Part shown: positions 16,577-24,600 of the stretch, in pieces
Layout of the letters: each line of letters begins with the position of its first letter
Numbering within the stretch: the first letter of the stretch is position 1
Origin: an uncultured Clostridia bacterium
Lineage (GTDB): Bacteria > Bacillota > Clostridia > Oscillospirales > Ruminococcaceae
DNA length: 49,691 nucleotides
Reading direction: 5' to 3'
Assembly: GCA_947307175.1 (NCBI GenBank)
Contig: CAMZIK010000007.1
Span: 1-49,691 of the forward strand
Made by a program: the position numbers and the translations under genes
Notes under the pieces: generated by a model
What the model was told of the DNA's origin: nothing
Databases searched by the model: none
What the model saw: only the letters and a program-made list of their open reading frames with translations

Positions 16577-18352
16577 ATGCTTGACACAATGAAAGGCTTG
16601 CGCAGAACGCATTACTGCGCACAAGTTCCGCAGCAGGAAGGCAGCGAGGTCGTTGTCTGCGGCTTTGCAGACAGAGTAAGAGACATCGGCAACCTGCTGT
16701 TCATCAACCTGCGTGACCGCACAGGGCTTTTACAGCTCGCTTTCAACGACAACACCGACAAGGACATCTTTGAAAAGGCAAGAACAGTCAGAGCAGAGGA
16801 CGTTCTGCTCGCAAAGGGCGTTATAAGACCCCGTGAGAGCATAAACCCCAAGCTGCCGACAGGTCTTATCGAGGTGGACGTAAAGGAACTGCGTATTCTT
16901 GCAAGAGCCGAAACTACGCCATTTGAGGTCACAAACTCCGACAAGGTAAGGGACGAGCTTAAACTCAAATACAGATACCTTGACCTGCGTAACCCTAAGC
17001 TCCAGAACAATCTTATCACACGCCACAAGATCGCAAAGGTGGTAAGAGACTATTTCTACGAGAACGATTTTCTTGAGATAGAGACTCCGATGATGATGCG
17101 CTCGACTCCTGAGGGAGCAAGGGACTACCTTGTTCCGTCGAGGATACACCCGGGCAAGTTCTATGCTCTGCCGCAGTCTCCGCAGATATACAAGCAGCTG
17201 CTTATGATCTCAGGCTACGACAGGTATATCCAGCTTGCAAGATGCTTCCGTGACGAAGACCTGCGTGCAGACAGACAGCCCGAATTTACACAGATAGACC
17301 TTGAAATGTCATTTGTTGACGTTGAGGATATTCTTGTTATGGCTGAGGGAATGGTACACAGGTTGTTCAAGGAGATACTTGATGTGGATATCCCGCTTCC
17401 GCTGCCGAGAATGACTTTTGCGGACGCTATGAACAAGTACGGCTCAGACAAGCCTGACACAGGTTTTGATATGCAGATACAGGACATCACCGAGACAGTC
17501 AGGGACATTGATTTCGTTGTATTCAAGTCGGCAATAGAAAACGGCGGCTCGGTAAGGGCTATCGTTGCTAAGGGCGGCGCTGAGACTTACACAAGAAAAG
17601 AGATAGACAAGCTTGTTGAGCATGCTAAAGGTATTGGTGCAAAGGGTCTTGCATATATCCGCTGGGCTGACGAACCCAACTGCTCGTTCAAGAAGTTCCT
17701 TGCGGACGGCGACCTTGAAAAGATACTTTCAAGCGTAGGCGCTGAAAAGGGTGACCTTATGCTTATCTGCGCAGACAGGAACAAGATCGTACTCAACACT
17801 CTGGGCGCTATAAGGCTTATCTGCGGAAAGCGTCTCGGACTTGTAAAGGAAGGCTACAATTTCCTGTGGATAACCGAGATGCCGTTCTTTGAGCAGGACG
17901 AGGAAACGGGCGAATGGGTCGCTGCTCACCACCCGTTCACGATGCCTATGGAGGAGTGCATAGAATTTCTCGATACCGCTCCGGAAAAGGTCAGGGCAAA
18001 GGCTTTCGACCTCGTTCTGAACGGCACGGAGCTTTCGTCGGGTTCAATGCGTATCACAGATCCTGCTTTGCAGAAGAGAATGTTCGAGTCGCTCGGAATG
18101 ACCGATGAGGAGATCGACGCAAAGTTCGGATTCCTTGTAGATGCGTACAGATATGCTTCTCCGCCGCACGGCGGAATGGGCATCGGTCTGGACAGGCTGT
18201 CTATGATAATCTGCGGTGCAGACTCACTGCGTGATGTGGTTGCCTTCCCGAAGGTACAGAACGCAAGCGAGCTTATGAGCGCCTGCCCTGCTGAAGTTGA
18301 CGACAAGCAGCTTGAGGAGCTTTATATCAAGACTATCCAGCCGGAAGAATAA
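16577..18352 (+). CDS. aspS: Aspartate--tRNA ligase
   Basis: AspS (591 aa) is a class IIb synthetase charging tRNA-Asp (possibly also tRNA-Asn if the organism uses the indirect route). The N-terminal OB fold (VVVCGFADRVRDIGNLLFI), motif 2 (CFRDEDLRADRQPEFTQ near 218), the bacterial GAD insertion and motif 3 (GMGIGLDRLSMII near 540) are all present at normal length. The reading frame is open back to 16460, but that stretch is repeat copy E; the start is ATG 16577 with AAAGGAAG upstream. It probably shares the T-box transcript with hisS, if the element allows read-through. Confidence 0.96.
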   Translation: MLDTMKGLRRTHYCAQVPQQEGSEVVVCGFADRVRDIGNLLFINLRDRTGLLQLAFNDNTDKDIFEKARTVRAEDVLLAKGVIRPRESINPKLPTGLIEVDVKELRILARAETTPFEVTNSDKVRDELKLKYRYLDLRNPKLQNNLITRHKIAKVVRDYFYENDFLEIETPMMMRSTPEGARDYLVPSRIHPGKFYALPQSPQIYKQLLMISGYDRYIQLARCFRDEDLRADRQPEFTQIDLEMSFVDVEDILVMAEGMVHRLFKEILDVDIPLPLPRMTFADAMNKYGSDKPDTGFDMQIQDITETVRDIDFVVFKSAIENGGSVRAIVAKGGAETYTRKEIDKLVEHAKGIGAKGLAYIRWADEPNCSFKKFLADGDLEKILSSVGAEKGDLMLICADRNKIVLNTLGAIRLICGKRLGLVKEGYNFLWITEMPFFEQDEETGEWVAAHHPFTMPMEECIEFLDTAPEKVRAKAFDLVLNGTELSSGSMRITDPALQKRMFESLGMTDEEIDAKFGFLVDAYRYASPPHGGMGIGLDRLSMIICGADSLRDVVAFPKVQNASELMSACPAEVDDKQLEELYIKTIQPEE

Positions 18353-18382
18353 AAGCGTTTCGGCACAGCTGAAAAAATGCAC

Positions 18383-18422
18383 AAAAAGGACCGCTTCATC
18401 AGATGAAGCGGTCTTTATTTTT
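18383..18422. terminator. Bidirectional terminator between aspS and the SGNH-like gene
   Basis: The perfect stem GACCGCTTCAT / ATGAAGCGGTC with a 3-base loop has T-rich tails on both strands. It serves aspS from the left and the minus-strand gene ending at 18429 from the right. Confidence 0.85.
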
Positions 18423-18428
18423 GGTTAT

Positions 18429-19814
18429 TTACGAGTAGACGTAAAGCTGATTATCCTTATAGACGGTTATCTTTGTCTTGACGTCTTCTTTTTCCTTTTC
18501 GGTCGTCGGCACAATAACCGAGTAGCCTGTATCGGTCTTTTGCATATCATACTCTTTATCAAGCGTGAGCCATACATTATCTGCCTGATCGTCGGTCGTC
18601 CAGTTGATAACGGTATACCTCTGATTCTTTTCAAAGCTTACGGCATCATACGGCAGACTTCTTGATGATGTATAAACATCCTTGAGCGTATCAAGCTTAG
18701 GATTGAACTTGATGTTCTTCATCTTGTCGTAGTCAAAATATGCAGACTTCATTGTATACTCTGCGATCTCGAATACCACGCACTGAGGCTTGAAGATATT
18801 GAAGTACAGCGGGAAATTAAGCACATTCTGATAATTATGCACCTGAACACACTCACCGAAAGCATTCTCGAAATACTTATGTCCGTAGGAGTTGATATAG
18901 CTGCCCTGGAAGATAAGCGCTCTTGGGCTGCCTTCCTTTTTGCGTGTTTCATTGATGGTATAATCAAAGTGGTTATAATTCTTATCCAGCGGAAGCCCTG
19001 CGCAGTTCTTTGCAACGCTTCTGACAGACGTTTTTGCTTTATAAACGGGAACTGTCTCATTTATCGGGAACTTTGAAACAGGAAGGGTTGTTTCTGTCTT
19101 GGTGCTTGCCTCAAACTCGGAAAGCTCATTGACATGGATCTTCGGGTTTTGCTTATTAAGCGACTTCAAGGCACTCTGCGTGCCGTAGAATGCGCCTGTA
19201 TCGTTCCAATGGTTAGCATCATATTTCTTGTTGAACACCTGTGTTCCCGAATCGCTGAGCTTTTGCAGCGTTTCGGTATTATCAACATAGTTTATGCCAC
19301 GCTTGTCAAGCTCAGCCAAAAATTGAGTCACACATTCTCTGGTATAGTTGACGCTGCTTGGCAGCTTATCGGTGAGTATCGCCGGCTTTGCGGGATCAAA
19401 CACCAGCAGGAACGGGACATTTCTTTCTTTGCAGTAGTCCTGCATCTGTTTTATCATATCTGCGAACTGGATATGGAAATCGCCGAAGTCGTTCTGAGTA
19501 TAGATTCCTGCTCCGAAAACATAGCCGTCTTTTCCGTAAGAATACGATGGATGCACCATTTTGTTGAATGCAAGATCGTTGAGCACGGTATAACCGAGTA
19601 TCATCTCATCACGCAGACCGATACGGTCGTTGACGAATTCCTCTGTCCTTACTGTCCACCTTTTTGATGAGTCGGCAGATGAACTGAACGGATTTCCTGC
19701 AAGCGGACGGTTATCTATCTCCGAGACCGCACCACGCTTGAAATTGAACAGAGCGATAGGCACGGCAATTATTGCAAAAAACGCTACAAGTGTAAATATT
19801 TTAACGCCTTTCAT
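18429..19814 (-). CDS. AlgX/AlgJ-like SGNH (DHHW-type) protein, partner of MBOAT
   Basis: The protein (461 aa) has one N-terminal membrane helix (about residues 5-24) and an extracellular SGNH-hydrolase-like domain. Candidate catalytic residues are Asp199 and His202 in DANHW and a Ser in IFQGSYIN near 307. DNRPLAG and VNDRIGLRDE near the N-terminus are typical of the AlgJ/AlgX/DHHW group, which pass acetyl groups delivered by an MBOAT protein onto sugars outside the cell. It lies directly downstream of the MBOAT gene (20-base gap). Shine-Dalgarno AAAGGAG. The acceptor (peptidoglycan, teichoic acid or other glycan) is unknown. Confidence 0.85.
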   Translation of the reverse strand: MKGVKIFTLVAFFAIIAVPIALFNFKRGAVSEIDNRPLAGNPFSSSADSSKRWTVRTEEFVNDRIGLRDEMILGYTVLNDLAFNKMVHPSYSYGKDGYVFGAGIYTQNDFGDFHIQFADMIKQMQDYCKERNVPFLLVFDPAKPAILTDKLPSSVNYTRECVTQFLAELDKRGINYVDNTETLQKLSDSGTQVFNKKYDANHWNDTGAFYGTQSALKSLNKQNPKIHVNELSEFEASTKTETTLPVSKFPINETVPVYKAKTSVRSVAKNCAGLPLDKNYNHFDYTINETRKKEGSPRALIFQGSYINSYGHKYFENAFGECVQVHNYQNVLNFPLYFNIFKPQCVVFEIAEYTMKSAYFDYDKMKNIKFNPKLDTLKDVYTSSRSLPYDAVSFEKNQRYTVINWTTDDQADNVWLTLDKEYDMQKTDTGYSVIVPTTEKEKEDVKTKITVYKDNQLYVYS

Positions 19815-19834
19815 AGCTTATCTCCTTTCGCTCA

Positions 19835-21445
19835 TCAATACTGGAAATACATGAACGGGCTGTATGACGAGTTTACCATGAACATGATCGCAAGGGCAAA
19901 CAGAACGATGCCAAGAAGCTCTCTGAAGAACATTGCTCCGCTTGATTCTCTTGCATTCTTGCAGGAATCCTTGATCTTTTCGATACCCAGGATCGTTGAA
20001 CCGAAGAATGCGATAACAGCAAATGCGATGATCTGCCAGTCAAAGTAATACAGGAACGTATACGGAATGCTTCCCTGCTGCTTTGCGCCGAACATTACCT
20101 TGAACCAGTCGATAAGCTCCTTGAAATCTGTGAATCTGAATACGATCCAGCAGAAGTATACTATCACCATTGTAACGAGCCACTTGAAGAATGACGGGAT
20201 AGCTTCATAGAAGCCCGAATTCTCCATAAGCTTTTCAAGTATCCTGAACAGACCGTTTATAAGACCCCATACTATGAAGGTCCAGCCTGCTCCATGCCAG
20301 AGTCCTGTAAGCAGGAACACAACTGCAAGGTTGATGATAGTTCTTGCGGTACTCTTTCTGCTGCCGCCGAGAGGTATGTAGATATACTCCTTGAACCATG
20401 TTCCGAGGGAAATATGCCAGCGTCTCCAGAAATCCTTGATAGATGTGGACAGGTATGGGAAATTGAAATTCTCCTTCATATCGTATCCGAGCAGTTTGCC
20501 AAGACCGATAGCTATATCCGAATAGCCTGAAAAATCAAAGTAGATCTGCATCATAAACAGGAAGTTTATTCCCCATGCAGTTGGAACGTCTATTGCGACT
20601 CCTGCGGTCTTTGCGATGCAGGCACCGAAGGTATCGGCGATGATAAGTTTCTTTGCAAAGCCTATCATTATCCTTTCAACGCCTTCAAAAGCATTATCCA
20701 GAGTCAGCTTCTTTTCGCCGCACTGAGGTTTGAAGTCCTTCCACAGCACGATAGGTCCTGAGATGACCTTCGGGAAGAAGCAAAGGTACAATGCACAGTC
20801 GATAGGATTCTTACAGTCAGCATCTCCCCTGCGTATATCCACAAGATAAGAGATAGCTGAAAACGTAATGAACGAGATGCCTATCGGTGCAACGAGTGAA
20901 GTCTGCTTGTTGCTGAAATCGAATGTAAAGAGGTTTGTGATGAAATCCGCATATTTATAGTATACAAGAATGAATGTTACTATGGCAACGCAGGCAGTTA
21001 TTATACCGACACCGATCCAGTCGGTCTCTTTCCACCACTTTTTCTTCTCGCCCTCAGCCTTAGCCTGCTCCTCTTCGAGCCTTTTCTTTATTTCACGTTT
21101 GCGCTTTTCTATCGGATCGAGTATTTCCTCCTCCGGTTCTTCTTCCGGCTCAGGCTCATAATATCCGAATTCTTCCTTTGGTTTTTTGACATAGTCACGC
21201 TTGAACTGTATAGCCCAGCCCATACCATAGACAGCAGCCATATATATGACCAGTTTCCAGGCTTCGCCCACGCCTGCCCAGTTATAGAAGAACAGGCTCA
21301 TGAGGATAAGGATTATTTCCGGCGCCTGAGCCTTGGTCAGTGCTTTTGCCAGCGGGCCCCGTGTGCTTAGCATATAAAACAGATAATAGATAACTATGCA
21401 CGCAGGAAAGAACAGAAACAGAAACGTCTGCGTTGTAAATCCCAT
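19835..21445 (-). CDS. MBOAT-family membrane O-acyltransferase (AlgI/PatB-like)
   Basis: The protein (536 aa) is a polytopic membrane acyltransferase. The two conserved histidines are visible: H344 in RRWHISLGTW and the catalytic H384 in LTGLWHGAGW; PKVISGPI near 226 and QIYFDFSGYSDIAIGLG near 300 also fit the family. These enzymes move acetyl groups across the membrane to an extracellular transferase. An unusual acidic then basic cytoplasmic insert lies at about residues 96-138, a likely coiled coil. Shine-Dalgarno GGGAG, promoter at 21518-21546. First gene of a two-gene operon with the SGNH-like protein. Confidence 0.93.
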   Translation of the reverse strand: MGFTTQTFLFLFFPACIVIYYLFYMLSTRGPLAKALTKAQAPEIILILMSLFFYNWAGVGEAWKLVIYMAAVYGMGWAIQFKRDYVKKPKEEFGYYEPEPEEEPEEEILDPIEKRKREIKKRLEEEQAKAEGEKKKWWKETDWIGVGIITACVAIVTFILVYYKYADFITNLFTFDFSNKQTSLVAPIGISFITFSAISYLVDIRRGDADCKNPIDCALYLCFFPKVISGPIVLWKDFKPQCGEKKLTLDNAFEGVERIMIGFAKKLIIADTFGACIAKTAGVAIDVPTAWGINFLFMMQIYFDFSGYSDIAIGLGKLLGYDMKENFNFPYLSTSIKDFWRRWHISLGTWFKEYIYIPLGGSRKSTARTIINLAVVFLLTGLWHGAGWTFIVWGLINGLFRILEKLMENSGFYEAIPSFFKWLVTMVIVYFCWIVFRFTDFKELIDWFKVMFGAKQQGSIPYTFLYYFDWQIIAFAVIAFFGSTILGIEKIKDSCKNARESSGAMFFRELLGIVLFALAIMFMVNSSYSPFMYFQY

Positions 21446-21473
21446 AACTATCTCCCTAATCAGTTAATTTAGT

Positions 21474-21506
21474 GCTTTTGCGTTTCTCACCCAACACAGC
21501 AAAAGC
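21474..21506 (-). promoter_or_regulatory. Leader hairpin of the MBOAT operon
   Basis: GCTTTTGC (21474-21481) and GCAAAAGC (21499-21506) form a perfect 8-bp stem with a 17-base loop in the 5' leader, between promoter and start codon. The function is unknown. It could stabilise the mRNA or be a protein-binding site. Confidence 0.5.
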
Positions 21507-21517
21507 TTACAAATTTA

Positions 21518-21546
21518 ATTATATCACATTGATCTGATTAAATCAA
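21518..21546 (-). promoter_or_regulatory. SigA promoter of the MBOAT operon
   Basis: Minus strand: TTGATT (21541-21546), 17-base spacer, TATAAT (21518-21523) preceded by TGTGA. Confidence 0.78.
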
Positions 21547-21560
21547 GTACCATATTCACT

Positions 21561-21599
21561 AAAAAGAACAAGTCCGCAGGAATTATCCCTGCGGACTTG
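21561..21599 (-). terminator. Intrinsic terminator of giant surface-protein gene 1
   Basis: The perfect 12-bp stem CAAGTCCGCAGG / CCTGCGGACTTG with a 7-base loop is followed on the minus strand by a T-rich tail. It lies 18 bases past the stop at 21618. Its core (TCCGCAGG) is shared with the terminator of the neighbouring paralogue. Confidence 0.85.
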
Positions 21600-21617
21600 A
21601 GGAGATATTAGTTCAGA

Positions 21618-24600
21618 TCATCTGAGTTTCTTGATAATATCTGCATAACCCGGCTGTACAACGCCTTCTCCTCCGAAGATAGTTATCTGATTTGCTTTCT
21701 TATTCTTCAGATAAGCTGTCTGCTCATCGAGCAGTGAAGGAGTCTTCAGCTTATGGTTGATAAGGAACAGAGGAGCGTTATTGCTTGCTGCATAAACTCC
21801 GCCTGCAAGAGCGTCAGGGAAATCCATTCCTGTTGCTACGCATACGGTCTTGCTGGTGAGCACGCTCTTGAACTTATTGTTTACTGCAACGCAGGTCTGA
21901 TACCTGGTCTGTCCTGCAACTCTCTGTACTGTCTTGTTAACGGTCAGTCCGAGGCTTGTGGCAACTTTCTTCATCATAGCGTTGGAGATAACTCCATCTC
22001 CGCCGATGATATAAGCATTCTTGACTTTGCCCTTAACGGACTTGAGGTAAGCAGCTGTTGCAGAATCTATGCTCTTGTTGTTGAGATAGATGATAGGTGC
22101 GCCCTTGATAGCAGCTATCGGTGAAACTGAGAGTGCATCTGCATACGCACTGTCTGTTGCAAAGAATATTGTATCGGGTGCTTTCTTTGTCTTGGTCTGG
22201 AGTGCTTTAGCCACCTTAGAAGCGGTATCGAAGCAGTTCTTGCCTTCGATGTAGGTCGTATTAAGCTTCAATGCTTTCAGCTCTGCCTTTGCCTTTGAGC
22301 CAATAGCGCCGTTTGTGCTTACAACGATGACGTTCTTAGTCTTGAGTCTCTTGAGTTCTGCTTCGGTCTGATCAGTGATATGTCTTTCTGTTCCGAGCAG
22401 CAGAGGTGCGTTATAAGCCTTTGCAAGAGGAACAGCTACGAGTGCATCGTGATAATCAAGACCTGTTACGAGGATAACGGTATTTGCTGTGTCATACATT
22501 TCGGTCGAGATCTTTGCAGCAGTTTCATATCTGTTTGCACCTGCGATACGCTTAACTTTCGCTTCGTTGCTCTCAATGGTATATGCTACCTTCTTGGTGT
22601 TTACATACTTGCCGATACCTGTGATAACAGCATATGCAGTACCAGGCTCGATATTGTTCTCGAAGGTAAGCTCATAGTCTTCGTCCTGCTTGAGCAGTGT
22701 CTTTCCGTCATATACCTTTACGCCCGGTTCTTTGATGGTTCCGTCGTAATCAAAGCTTTCCTGATCAAGAATTATCTTTGTATTAAGGATATTCTTCGGC
22801 TTGATCTCGAATGTCAGTTCAAGCTCATCGGTATAGTTGCCCTTACCTGTGATGATAACAGTTGCATTTTCTCCGACCTCAACGTTGTTCTCATAGGAAA
22901 GTGTATAATCCTTTCCTTCAACAAGGGTATACTTTGTCTTGCTGTTAACTGTATAGGTTACCTTTACCTTTGGCTTTTTAGCCTTACCGTTATAGGTGAA
23001 GTCCTCTTTGATGATCGAAGCCTTGATACGATCTTCATCTTCAAGGGATTCAGGCATGATATAGAACGGTTTAACTATCATGCCGCAGTATTTGCCTATA
23101 CCTGTGATGAGGATCTTTCCTTCGCCTGCTTCAACGTTATCCAGGATCTTAACAGTATAGTCAACGCCCTGCTTCAGATTGGTCTTGCCGTCATTTGAAA
23201 TAGTTACCTGCGGCTTTTTAGCTTTACCATCATAGACGAAGTTTTCCTCATCAAGCTCGATGTACTCTGCCTCGTCGATAGGCTTCTGAGTGATCTTGAA
23301 GTGTCTTACGAGCACGCCTTCATAGTTGCCCTTACCAGTGATGGTAATATCAGCTGTTCCGACGTTAACGTTGTTCGTATACTTCAGAGTATAATCTCTT
23401 TCCTCGAAAATGAGCTTGCCTCCGAGCTTGACTGTAACCAGAGGCTTGATAGGATTACCTGAATAAACCTCAGACTTCGGATCTACTGTGACAGTTGCTT
23501 TGCTGATAGACTTTGGTGAGATAGTGAATGTGAATGCCAGTTCTCCTGCATACTTGCCGATACCCTTTACATATACGATAGCTGTTCCGGCATTTACATT
23601 ATTCTTATAAGAAAGTTCGTAATCCTTACCCTCAACAAGCTTATAGTCTTCATCTTTGTCTGTAACGATGACCTTCTGTTTCTTCTCGGTGCCGTCATAA
23701 ATGAAAGTGGTCTTAACGAGCTGGACCATTTTTCTTTCAAGGTCCTTGACGCCGACAAAGATCGTTATAGAAGCTTCAAGTCCGTTTGCAGTTCTTACTG
23801 TTACTATTGCCACGCCGTCGCCCTTCAGGGAAACATGACCGTTATTATCAACAGTCAGGACATCAAGGTTAGATGACTCCCAGGTAAGCACGTCATTTGT
23901 GGGCTTAGCATTTTTATCAAGGACAACAGCTTCAAGAGTAAGACTGCTCTGGGTGCGCAGGACTCTCAGCTTTGCGCCCTGCTTGATAGTTATGGTATTT
24001 GCTGCTTTTTTGTTGTCTATGAATTCAATGGTCGAACTGTGCGAAGTAGCATATTTTTCAGCTGTTGATCCGCTTGTTCCATAGAACACAAGTTTAGGAT
24101 TGGAACTAAATGCTTCTACAGCACTTCCGTCAAATACAACAGTGCTGTTTGTTCCGAAATAGATCGCTCTGAGAGATTTGCACTTTGAGATAGCCTTATC
24201 TTCAATTTTTGAGACCTTATTTGTCATTTCGATCGACTGGATATACCTGTTGGATGCGATGGAATTCTTGGAGATCAGCTCAACAAAATCAGGCACTTTA
24301 AAATCTTTTGTTTTCTTCATGATAGGATATATCAGAAGTTGTCTTGTTCCCTTCTTGCTGTACAGAACGCCGTCAACAGCAACAAAGTTATCGTTATTAC
24401 TGTTTACAACGAACTGTTTGAGCGGATTTACCTTACCCTGTGCAATTTCCTGATCGGTGATCGATGCTGTGATATTCCATGCATTGGTACTGATAATGTC
24501 GGTCTTTGCAGGGATCACGACCTTGGAGATATTCAGGTTATTTGAAAAGGCATTGCTTCCTATGGTCTTAAGTTTGCTCGGGAGCTGTGAAACACCCTTT

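Noticed and set aside
22380..23198. A 272-aa plus-strand frame opposite the giant surface protein, and similar ones at 26569-27459 and 28058-28615.
   Set aside because: They are antisense shadows of strongly conserved LRR, beta-repeat or CWB2 coding sequence, with no ribosome site and odd composition.
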